Assembly: GCA_022706175.1 (NCBI GenBank)
Contig: JAKJDB010000205.1
Location: forward strand, 1-5,645
Reading direction: 5' to 3'
From: Candidatus Zhuqueibacterota bacterium
GTDB taxonomy: Bacteria; KSB1; UBA2214
Length of the DNA: 5,645 bases
The position numbers and the translations under genes are program-made. Each line of letters begins with the position of its first letter. Within the stretch, counting starts at the first letter, position 1. The notes beneath the pieces are model-generated. The model was not told the origin of the DNA. It worked only from the letters and a program-made list of their open reading frames with translations, and did no database searches. Of the stretch, positions 1-5,645 are shown piece by piece.

Positions 1-885
1 TTCGAGAATATACGGCCGCCCTTGTTGATTCATGCGAAAATCGACGCGCGCGTAATCGCGGCAGCCCATCAACCGAAAGGCTCTGATCGCCAGCGTCTGC
101 AGTTGTTTCTGCTTGGCGGCGCTGAGCCTGGCCGGGCAGATCGGCACCGTGGTGTCGAACAATACATGGCCCTCGAACCATTTGGCCTCGTAGCTGCAGA
201 TGTGCGGATAGCCCTCCGGCACTTTGGAGAAATCGATCTCTGACACCGGCAGAGCCATCGGCGCCTCTATTTCCATGACCGCGACGTTGAATTCTCGGCC
301 GGCGATGTACTGCTCCACCAGCGCCGGTTGATTGTAGGCGGCCAGCACCTGGCGGACCTGGATATCCAATTGCTCTGGTGTGCGTACCACCGAGTGCGGG
401 TAGATGCCCAGGCTGGCGTCTTCGTTGTTCGGTTTGACAATGGCCGGGAACTGATCGAAGGTGATCTCGTCCGGCGTGGTGACCAGCTGGCCTTTGGCCA
501 CCGGCAGGCCGGCGCCGTGCAGCATCAATTTGGTCTGGTATTTATTCTGACACATCGCCAAAGTACGTGCCGGATTGCCGGTGTAGCGGACTGCCATTAA
601 TTCGAGCAGGCTGGCCACACAGAACTCCATGAATGGACGGTCTTTGTAACCCTCGCAGAGGTTGATCACCACGTCCAGTTTCTGCTCGGTAATTTTATGC
701 ATAAAATCATATAGATCATTTACTAAGGGCACGAGCTTTGGTCGATAGCCGAATTGACTGATCTGATGGAAGACATCCATGGCCATGTCTTTGACCGTCT
801 CTTCCGAGATCTGTTCGATCTTTTTCGTCTCCGGTGAAACGTATTCGTTATAGGCGATGCCGACGTTGATTGTTTCAGGATTCAT
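1..885 (-). CDS. D-Ala-D-Ala ligase-like ATP-grasp protein, second of a tandem pair (C-terminus beyond the left edge)
   Basis: Open for 295 codons from ATG 885-883 to the window edge. ATP-grasp carboxylate-amine ligases of this family activate a carboxylate as acyl phosphate and join it to an amine in the cytoplasm. Visible in order: N-terminal Rossmann-like part with VVINLCEG (72-79) and RYTGNPARTLAMCQNK (100-115); ATP-binding VKP with Lys151; the phosphate loop, here EDASLGI (155-161); LVEQYIAGREF (189-199); SYEAKW (231-236) with the ATP-binding Lys; RVDFRM (280-285) with a metal-binding Asp; ILE with Glu295 as the last residue. The expected NP-x-PG motif and roughly 45-55 more residues lie outside. 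A GGGGA at 892-896 sits 6 nt before the start, and the start overlaps the end of the upstream paralogue by 11 bp, so the two are probably co-transcribed. Compared with E. coli DdlB, the N-terminal Glu15 signature is absent, Ser150 is Ala157 and Tyr216 is Trp236. Family membership is sure; D-Ala-D-Ala activity is doubtful. Confidence 0.88.
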   Translation of the reverse strand, partial: MNPETINVGIAYNEYVSPETKKIEQISEETVKDMAMDVFHQISQFGYRPKLVPLVNDLYDFMHKITEQKLDVVINLCEGYKDRPFMEFCVASLLELMAVRYTGNPARTLAMCQNKYQTKLMLHGAGLPVAKGQLVTTPDEITFDQFPAIVKPNNEDASLGIYPHSVVRTPEQLDIQVRQVLAAYNQPALVEQYIAGREFNVAVMEIEAPMALPVSEIDFSKVPEGYPHICSYEAKWFEGHVLFDTTVPICPARLSAAKQKQLQTLAIRAFRLMGCRDYARVDFRMNQQGRPYILE

Positions 886-1939
886 CGACTATCCCCAGAC
901 GTTGTTTGGCAGCATCGACGACGCGATGGATCATTTGCGCATAAGAGTACCCGGCTGTGCGCGCTGCTTTGGGCAGACAGGAATTGTCCTCCGGATTCGG
1001 CAGAATGCCCGGCAACGGATTGATCTCGAGAATGTGCGGCCGGCCGGCGCTGTCCAACCGAACATCGATGCGGCTCCAATCCCGCAGCCGCATCACCTTG
1101 CAGACGCGCACGACGAGATCGTGAATTTCTTTTTTCAGGTTTTCCGAAAGATCGGCCGGGCAGCGAAAGATCTCCAGGGGTTTCTCCGGAACGTCCCAAA
1201 TCCACTTGGCCTCGTAGGAATAGATGGGCGCGGCTCCGTCCGGCAACCGGCTGTGATCGATTTCAACGATGGGCAGCACCTCCAGATCCGGCAGGTTGCC
1301 CAAGGTGCCGACGGTGAATTCGCGGCCGGCTAAAAACTCCTCGACGATGACCGGCTGTTGATACAGCGTCGTCACCTCGGCGACGCGTTCGCCCAAGGCC
1401 TCAGGCTGATAGACGACGGAATTATTCTTGATGCCTTTGCTGGAACCTTCATACATCGGCTTGACGATCGCCGGCAGAGCAACATCGGCGGGCAGATCGG
1501 CGAGCGTTTCGACGGTCCAGAAGCGCGCGTTGGCGATGCCGTGATAGGACAAAATTTCTTTGGCGCGTGATTTGTCCAGACACAAGGACAGCGTTAATGG
1601 ATCAGAGCCCGTGTAGGGAATATTTAAAATTTCACACAGAGACGGAATATGCGATTCTCGATTGGGGCCGAATACGCGTTCGGCTATATTGAAGACGAGA
1701 TGGGGGTTGGCGTTTCGCAGGCGTTCGTAGGCATACTCATCCGACTCGATCGGAATGACATCATATCGCTCAGCCAGGGCGTTGTGTACGGCCAGAATGG
1801 TTTCGTCCGAATCACATTCCGCCAACAGATCCGGCGGAGGTTCTTCATCGTCCCCCTCCATGGCAACGTCCTGACTCGTCAACCGGCTGACCATTCCGGC
1901 CATGCCGTCTTTGGAACTGTGTACTAGGGCAATGCGCAT
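875..1939 (-). CDS. D-Ala-D-Ala ligase-like ATP-grasp protein, first of a tandem pair
   Basis: Complete 354-residue ATP-grasp ligase, somewhat longer than E. coli DdlB (306). Motifs in order: FNIAE (83-87); IPYTGSDPLTLSLCLDK (107-123); VKP with ATP-binding Lys160; phosphate loop EGSSKGI (164-170); VEEFLAGREFTVG (199-211); YSYEAKW (240-246); RIDVRL (290-295) with Arg290 and metal ligand Asp292; LEINPLPG (304-311) with Glu305 and Asn307; SCLPKAARTAG (320-330), matching the SLVPMAARQAG region of DdlB. All nucleotide and metal residues are present, so it should be an active ligase. The GG-x-S-x-E-REVS signature holding DdlB Glu15 is missing; in that area lies an acidic, proline-containing stretch (about 24-47). 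Trp246 replaces Tyr216, and the loop after Asn307 is about four residues longer. A purine-rich GGAGAGG lies about 14 nt before the ATG, a loose spacing. A good promoter lies upstream at 2031-2060, and the end overlaps the next paralogue. Substrates are unknown; a peptide-like ligation is inferred. Confidence 0.92.
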   Translation of the reverse strand: MRIALVHSSKDGMAGMVSRLTSQDVAMEGDDEEPPPDLLAECDSDETILAVHNALAERYDVIPIESDEYAYERLRNANPHLVFNIAERVFGPNRESHIPSLCEILNIPYTGSDPLTLSLCLDKSRAKEILSYHGIANARFWTVETLADLPADVALPAIVKPMYEGSSKGIKNNSVVYQPEALGERVAEVTTLYQQPVIVEEFLAGREFTVGTLGNLPDLEVLPIVEIDHSRLPDGAAPIYSYEAKWIWDVPEKPLEIFRCPADLSENLKKEIHDLVVRVCKVMRLRDWSRIDVRLDSAGRPHILEINPLPGILPNPEDNSCLPKAARTAGYSYAQMIHRVVDAAKQRLGIVDES

Positions 1940-2030
1940 GAAATAGATATTTTCCTCTCCACCGATTTAACAAGTCTACTAATGGTGCTGTTGAGAATTT
2001 TTTTGACATAGAAGTTGTGTTGTTTGATGT

Positions 2031-2060
2031 TAAATATAATTTTTACACGTTAATTGTCAA
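2031..2060 (-). promoter_or_regulatory. Predicted promoter of the ATP-grasp ligase pair
   Basis: Read on the minus strand, a perfect -35 hexamer TTGACA (2055-2060) is followed after 16 nt by TATATT (2033-2038). TATTTA two bases further gives an 18-nt spacing. The same stretch also fits TTG-N19-TAnnTTT, the -7 box style known from Bacteroidota. Transcription would start near 2025 and give a leader of about 85 nt. The position ahead of the first ligase gene and the AT-rich upstream tract support it. The start site itself is inferred. Confidence 0.65.
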
Positions 2061-2138
2061 TACTTTTTTTCAAAAAAACGCGATAAAGACAATTTTTTTT
2101 CGTTTTTAGCCGTTTTTTTCGCCTTTGAAACGCTTTTT
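2061..2138 (-). promoter_or_regulatory. Phased A/T-tracts: probable curved DNA and UP-element-like region
   Basis: On the plus strand T-runs lie at 2064-2070, 2093-2100, 2103-2107, 2113-2119, 2124-2126 and 2134-2138, with an A7 run at 2072-2078. Centres of the last five T-runs are roughly 9-11 bp apart, close to one helical turn, which is the arrangement known to bend DNA. The T7/A7 pair sits immediately upstream of the -35, where an UP element would contact the RNA polymerase alpha subunit. The pattern is seen in the sequence; the regulatory role is inferred. Confidence 0.5.
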
Positions 2139-2152
2139 AGGACGTTCACACA

Positions 2153-2174
2153 ATAATGAATTATTATTCATTAT
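2153..2174. repeat. Perfect 9-bp inverted repeat
   Basis: Arms ATAATGAAT (2153-2161) and ATTCATTAT (2166-2174) are exact reverse complements around a 4-base TATT loop. It starts 22 nt beyond the OsmC stop codon and lies about 95 bp upstream of the ligase -35. With one G:C pair per arm it would be a weak RNA hairpin, and no U-run follows it directly on the minus strand. It is therefore a poor intrinsic terminator, and a protein-binding operator is an equally good reading. Confidence 0.55.
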
Positions 2175-2196
2175 CGATCCGGGCGCTCAAACGGCC

Positions 2197-2568
2197 TCAG
2201 CGCGTGGTGATGGAAAATTTCGGCGGCTGCAGCAAATGCTTTTTCACCGCGCACTGATCCACCGCACGCACAATGGCGGAGCGATATTTTTCCGGAAAGT
2301 CTTCGGGCAGTTTGATTTCAAGCGCGACCTCGGTGATCATGTGCGTCTCCGGATCCGATGTGGTCCTCTGCAGGATCTCCAATCCTTCGGAGTTCAGCCC
2401 GCGCTGTTTGCAGAAACTCAGCGCATAGATGCCGGCACAGGTGCCGAGCGAAGCGAGAAACAATGTGAACGGCGCCGGCGCCGTGCCGTCCTGATTGGTG
2501 ACGATGGTGAACGGACCGTATTCGGCGTTCACCTGCAGCCCGCCGGGAAAAGTGATTTTAGCGTCCAT
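2197..2568 (-). CDS. OsmC family thiol-dependent peroxidase
   Basis: Complete protein of 123 residues, full length for the short YhfA-like OsmC subgroup. OsmC/Ohr proteins are cytoplasmic enzymes that reduce organic or fatty-acid hydroperoxides with a pair of cysteines; some members of this subgroup have no proven substrate. The sequence shows GPFTIVTNQDG (18-28), the APAPFTLFLASLGTCAG core (30-46) with the first redox Cys44, and FPEKYRSAIVRAVDQCAVKKHL (91-112) with the second, Cys106. A third cysteine, Cys53, lies on the central helix, as often in this subgroup. A near-ideal GGAGGT at 2575-2580 stands 6 nt before the ATG and fixes the start. It diverges from the mannosidase gene across 127 bp and is followed by a 257-bp spacer, so it is probably transcribed alone. 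I found no convincing promoter. The family call is firm; the exact peroxide substrate is unknown. Confidence 0.92.
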   Translation of the reverse strand: MDAKITFPGGLQVNAEYGPFTIVTNQDGTAPAPFTLFLASLGTCAGIYALSFCKQRGLNSEGLEILQRTTSDPETHMITEVALEIKLPEDFPEKYRSAIVRAVDQCAVKKHLLQPPKFSITTR

Positions 2569-2640
2569 GCAACGACCTCCCTATTTTTTTCATTTCTCTT
2601 TGGATGCCTGGTGCGATAAAAAGATTCAATAGAATAGTGC

Positions 2641-2670
2641 TTTGATAGCTCGAAAATTTTTGTTACTTTT
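2641..2670 (+). promoter_or_regulatory. Possible promoter of the mannosidase gene
   Basis: TTGATA (2642-2647) is followed after 16 nt by TACTTT (2664-2669). Read in Bacteroidota style it is TTTG, 19 nt, then TA-nn-TTT, the same geometry as the ligase promoter on the other strand. The predicted start near 2676 leaves a short leader ending in the ribosome site. The -10 is poor by sigma-70 standards, and the AT-rich background makes chance matches likely. Confidence 0.3.
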
Positions 2671-2684
2671 TTTTCAATGATGCG

Positions 2685-2690
2685 AGGAGG
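2685..2690 (+). promoter_or_regulatory. Strong ribosome binding site of the mannosidase gene
   Basis: A perfect AGGAGG sits 5 nt before ATG 2696. It decides the start: the next in-frame Met (residue 36) falls inside the catalytic domain, after the zinc-binding motif. The hydrophobic N-terminus is therefore really translated. Confidence 0.85.
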
Positions 2691-2695
2691 AAAGA

Positions 2696-5335
2696 ATGAA
2701 ACATCTGCTGAGCGCGATCCTGCTGCTGGTGCTTCCGGTGCAGTCGAAGGACATCACCGTACACGTCCTTCCCCACAGCCACTGGGACCGCGAATGGTAT
2801 ATGCCCTTTGAACAACATCGTCTGCGCTTGGTGGATCTGTTGGATGCGGTCCTGCAGCAGTGTGAAACCGACGACGATTTTTATTTTCTCTGCGACGGGC
2901 AGACGATTATGGTGGAAGACTATCTCGCCGTACGTCCGGAAAACCGCGAACGCATCGGCCGTGCCATCCGCGAGCGGCGGCTCTCCTACGGTCCGCAATA
3001 TATTCTGCCCGACACCTATCTGGCGGATGCAGAGTCCCAAGTGCGCAATTACTTGATCGCGGTTCGCGAAGCGGAACAGTGGGCCCCGGCCGCCTCAGCC
3101 GAGGAGCTCGCCCTGCCGCCTTTTTTCCTCTCTGTGGGCTATTTCCCGGATACGTTCGGCAATACAGCGCAAACACCGCAACTATTAGCAGAATTGGGAT
3201 TTACATATTGTTTCGCCGGCCGCGGCTTTATACCGGAAAAAACCGGCTCCCATTTTTATTGGCAGTCGCCCGATGGCTCCCGGGTTTTTACCCACCAGTT
3301 CCCAGATTGGTACTGCAACGGCAAAGATCTCATCGCCGATGCGCAGGATTTCCATTCCCGTTTTAACCAAGCCCGGCGGTTTGCGGCGGGTGATCATTAT
3401 TTGCTGATGAACGGCTGCGATCATCAGCCGTTGCAGAAAAATCTCCGCGCGGTGCTCGATTCCATCAATCAGCGGAAAACCGACGGACACTGCGTGATCT
3501 CCGACCCGCTGACATTTCTCGTTGCCGTGCAGGCTTCGCGGACTGATTGGCCGGTCTTTCTCGGCGAAGCGCGATCCAAACAGAAAGCCAACGGTCTGGG
3601 TTTGGAGGATGTGGCGTCGACCCGGCTCTATCTCAAACAAGCCAACTATCACGCCGGCCTGATGCTGGAGACCTATGCCGAACCGCTGGCCGCGTTGGCT
3701 CATGTCTATGCCGCTGCGCCGTATCCTCAGGCTTTTCTGGATCACGCCTGGAAACTGTATCTGCAGAACCAGGTGCATGACGACATTTGCGGCTGCAGCA
3801 TCGATGCGGTTCATCAGGATATGATGATCCGCTTTCGTCAGGTGCAGGACGTGTGCGAGCCCATCATTCAGCGCAGCCTGGATGCGCTGCTCGCCCAACT
3901 GGACCTGTCCGGTCTTTCTCAGAACGACCGCGCTCTGTTCATTTTTAATCCCACGCCCTTTGACCGCAGCGAGATCATCACCGCAGAGGTGGATTTTCCA
4001 GATCGCATGACGATCCGGCAGTTATCCGCCCTGGCGCCCGATGGCTCGATCACGCCTTGTCGCGTGCTTTCCACAGAACGCGCTTTTAGCTATGACCTGC
4101 CGGATGATCATTTTCGCATCCCTTATCAGGTGACGCGTGTGCGGGTGCAATTGCCGGTCAGGGCGCCATCGTTGGGCTATTCGGTTTATCGTTTCACACC
4201 CACACAGACGGCGCTGACGCCTGACCGTCCGGTGCGCGTCACCGCTGATGGCCTTGAAAATGAGTACATCAAGGTGACCATCCAGGCGGATGGACGCTAT
4301 GCGGTGGAGGATAAAACGAACGATCTGCGTTACCCGAATCTCGGCGATTATGAACTGCGCAGCGATGTGGGCGATGAATACAATTTCCGTGCTTTGCCGG
4401 CTGAAACGCCGAGGATCTATCCACCTTGTCCTGCTTTGGCACAAAAAGTGAGCGACACCGGCTTGGAAGCCACTCTGTGCTTTCAGAAAACCATCGCCTG
4501 GTCCGAAAGGATCGATGCAAACAAAGAGAAGCGCATCGGAGAGAATGTGCTGGATCTGAAAACTTTTTTAACGCTGCGCAGCGGCCAGCGCCGGCTCGAT
4601 GTGCGCGTTGAACTGGACAACCATCTTTGCGATTACCGGCTGCGGGTGTCGCTGCCCACGTCGATCATCACCGAAGTGATCTCCAGCGAGGGGGATTTCG
4701 GCGTCGACACCCGGCCGCTGCAGCCCGGGGACGGCTATCGCCGCCATTCCTATTCTCTGCCTCAGGGTGTTTTTTCTTTTTTTCAGGACAACCGGCGCAC
4801 GTTGATGATCATCAACAAAGGGTTGACCGAGATCGAACCGCTGCTGGCCAAAGATGGCAGCGCCGTCGCCGCTGTCACGCTGTTGCGTTGCGTCGGTGAG
4901 CTGGGCGACTGGGGAACGTTTCCCACACCCGAGGCTCAGTGTCAAGGCCGCCAGCGGGCGGAATTCGCCCTGGCGCCGGGCGGCCGGGAGACGCCCTATC
5001 GAGCGGCCTACGCCTACAGCCGTCCGCTTTATTGCCGCGGCGTTGGCCAGCAGTCCGGCGCCTGGCCGCTGCAAGGCCGTTTCGTCAACGAGTGGCCGGA
5101 AACCGTGATCATGACTGCAGTCAAAAAAGCGGAAAAACGGAATGGACTGATCATCCGTGGATTCAATGTGACCGGACAGCCGGTCTCCTGCACGATGGAG
5201 GTCAAAAACGCAGAAAGGATTTTCCGCACCAACCTGCTGGAACAACGGCAGGAGGAGCTCGCGAGCCGCGTTCTACAGATTCCGGCCTACAAGATTTTTA
5301 CGTTGGAGCCCACGTTGAAAAAAGGCGCATGGTGA
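2696..5335 (+). CDS. GH38 alpha-mannosidase, MngB-like, with probable signal peptide
   Basis: Complete protein of 879 residues, close to the length of E. coli MngB. GH38 enzymes are zinc-dependent retaining alpha-mannosidases. Residues 1-17 look like a signal peptide: Lys2, a hydrophobic core LLSAILLLVLPV, possible cleavage after VQS, and no lipobox cysteine. The catalytic domain (about 20-280) has PHSHWDREWY (26-35), giving zinc ligands His29 and Asp31, and GYFPDTFGN (148-156), with Asp152 as nucleophile and zinc ligand. The middle helical part has TRLYLKQAN (309-317) and HDDICGCSID (361-370), giving the fourth ligand His361. The C-terminal beta domain (about 410-870) has LENEYIKV (520-527) and DVGDEYNF (557-564). 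The HD-x-ICGCSID form is typical of bacterial MngB-like enzymes. The stop overlaps the next gene by one base. All catalytic residues are intact, so activity on alpha-linked mannose is likely; linkage and any phospho-substrate preference cannot be read. Export is inferred and would be unusual for MngB-like enzymes. Confidence 0.95.
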   Translation: MKHLLSAILLLVLPVQSKDITVHVLPHSHWDREWYMPFEQHRLRLVDLLDAVLQQCETDDDFYFLCDGQTIMVEDYLAVRPENRERIGRAIRERRLSYGPQYILPDTYLADAESQVRNYLIAVREAEQWAPAASAEELALPPFFLSVGYFPDTFGNTAQTPQLLAELGFTYCFAGRGFIPEKTGSHFYWQSPDGSRVFTHQFPDWYCNGKDLIADAQDFHSRFNQARRFAAGDHYLLMNGCDHQPLQKNLRAVLDSINQRKTDGHCVISDPLTFLVAVQASRTDWPVFLGEARSKQKANGLGLEDVASTRLYLKQANYHAGLMLETYAEPLAALAHVYAAAPYPQAFLDHAWKLYLQNQVHDDICGCSIDAVHQDMMIRFRQVQDVCEPIIQRSLDALLAQLDLSGLSQNDRALFIFNPTPFDRSEIITAEVDFPDRMTIRQLSALAPDGSITPCRVLSTERAFSYDLPDDHFRIPYQVTRVRVQLPVRAPSLGYSVYRFTPTQTALTPDRPVRVTADGLENEYIKVTIQADGRYAVEDKTNDLRYPNLGDYELRSDVGDEYNFRALPAETPRIYPPCPALAQKVSDTGLEATLCFQKTIAWSERIDANKEKRIGENVLDLKTFLTLRSGQRRLDVRVELDNHLCDYRLRVSLPTSIITEVISSEGDFGVDTRPLQPGDGYRRHSYSLPQGVFSFFQDNRRTLMIINKGLTEIEPLLAKDGSAVAAVTLLRCVGELGDWGTFPTPEAQCQGRQRAEFALAPGGRETPYRAAYAYSRPLYCRGVGQQSGAWPLQGRFVNEWPETVIMTAVKKAEKRNGLIIRGFNVTGQPVSCTMEVKNAERIFRTNLLEQRQEELASRVLQIPAYKIFTLEPTLKKGAW

Positions 5336-5645
5336 TGTCCGATCGTCTTTACTCCCCTGCGGTTCCTTTTAACCTGGAGGCCGTGGTCAAGACCCACGGC
5401 TGGTTTCAGCTGGCCCCCTTTTACTGGCAGGAGCGGAAGAAAACCCTTTGTTGGGTGATGCGCCCGGCTGACCAGGTTCGCTGCGTGAGCCTGGTGCAGG
5501 CTGATCGCAAGTCAGTGAAAATGTCCTGTCCGGGGCTGTCGGAGCGGGAGTGGAAGGCTGTGGCCGCCAAGTTCCACCATGTTTTCAACCTGGGGTTGGA
5601 TCTGTCGCCGTTTTACCGGCAATGTGCCGCTGATCCGGTTCTGCG
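5335..5645 (+). CDS. DNA glycosylase, OGG1/AlkA-like N-terminal domain (C-terminus beyond the right edge)
   Basis: Open from ATG 5335 to the window end, about 103 codons. The opening matches the N-terminal domain of bacterial 8-oxoguanine / 3-methyladenine DNA glycosylases of the HhH-GPD superfamily: FNLEAVVKTHGWFQLAPFYW at about residues 12-31, a beta-rich stretch, then NLGLDLSPFYRQCAADPVL near the edge, where the family usually has a DLS-x-FY-x-x-C-x-x-DP motif. The catalytic helix-hairpin-helix and Lys/Asp region is outside the window, so which base it removes cannot be judged. The chosen start gives a TGATG overlap with the mannosidase stop and places AAGG (5322-5325) 9 nt upstream; an in-frame ATG at 5329 would leave only 3 nt. 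Translation is probably coupled to the mannosidase. No functional link to sugar breakdown is evident. Recognition rests on family patterns recalled without a search. Confidence 0.75.
   Translation, partial: MSDRLYSPAVPFNLEAVVKTHGWFQLAPFYWQERKKTLCWVMRPADQVRCVSLVQADRKSVKMSCPGLSEREWKAVAAKFHHVFNLGLDLSPFYRQCAADPVL

Larger units (their letters stand above)
1940..2196. other. AT-rich intergenic region between the OsmC gene and the ATP-grasp pair
   Basis: This is a 257-bp spacer between two minus-strand genes. From the OsmC side it holds a perfect inverted repeat (2153-2174), a run of helically phased T-tracts (2093-2138), a T7/A7 pair next to the -35 (2064-2078), a promoter (2031-2060) and an untranslated leader of roughly 85 nt with a purine-rich ribosome site near 1953-1962. 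I see no convincing gene, tRNA or riboswitch fold, and no strong GC-rich terminator hairpin followed by a U-run on the minus strand. Confidence 0.7.

Noticed and set aside
857..1333. Plus-strand 158-codon frame across the ligase pair
   Set aside because: It is the complement of the conserved ATP-grasp motifs and has no ribosome site.
1845..2009. Minus-strand 54-codon frame beginning in the ligase leader (MSKKFSTAPL...)
   Set aside because: It has no ribosome site, runs out of frame into the ligase gene, and its latter part is a shadow rich in Gly, Arg and His.
2003..2040. Plus-strand TTGACA and TATAAT as one promoter
   Set aside because: The 26-nt spacing is far outside the usual 16-18, and no plus-strand gene follows.
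2125..2619. Plus-strand 164-codon frame across the OsmC gene
   Set aside because: It is antisense to a clear OsmC gene with intact redox cysteines and a strong ribosome site; the product has no recognisable motif and no ribosome site.
2569..2695. Operator or OsmC promoter in the divergent spacer
   Set aside because: I found only short AT palindromes (AAAATTTT, ATTC-AATA-GAAT) and no -35/-10 pair on the minus strand good enough to call.
3185..3898. Minus-strand 237-codon frame inside the mannosidase
   Set aside because: It lies opposite the conserved GH38 catalytic domain; it is a long antisense frame of the kind common in GC-biased genes, with no family signature.
4568..5245. Minus-strand 225-codon frame inside the mannosidase C-terminal domain
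   Set aside because: Same reasoning: composition is Arg/Gln/Ala/Gly-rich, no motif, and the plus-strand reading continues the GH38 domain.

Overview
The window carries five protein genes in two divergent blocks. No RNA gene, mobile element or CRISPR array is visible. Genes are moderately GC-rich while the spacers are strongly AT-rich. The organism cannot be named from this. The two best promoter candidates both read TTGAYA, 16 nt, then TA-nn-TTT, which resembles both a sigma-70 promoter and the TAnnTTTG -7 box known from Bacteroidota. That weakly suggests an uncultured bacterium of the Bacteroidota/FCB neighbourhood.

Minus-strand block (1-2568): an OsmC-family thiol peroxidase (2197-2568); a 257-bp AT-rich spacer with a perfect 9-bp inverted repeat, helically phased T-tracts and a strong promoter; then two tandem, 11-bp-overlapping paralogues of the D-alanine--D-alanine ligase (ATP-grasp) family. 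The second paralogue runs off the left edge just before its catalytic Asn. Both keep the ATP-grasp core, but residues that bind or activate the amino-acid substrates in E. coli DdlB are replaced. They may therefore join a different pair of substrates than D-Ala + D-Ala.

Plus-strand block (2696-5645): a full-length GH38 alpha-mannosidase of the bacterial MngB-like type with an apparent N-terminal signal peptide. Its stop codon overlaps the start of a DNA glycosylase (OGG/AlkA-like N-terminal domain), which runs off the right edge.

The OsmC and mannosidase genes diverge from a 127-bp spacer. No single pathway links all five genes. The only tight functional unit is the overlapping ATP-grasp pair, which is the best candidate for unrecognised biology. 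The mannosidase-glycosylase overlap is translational coupling without an obvious functional link.
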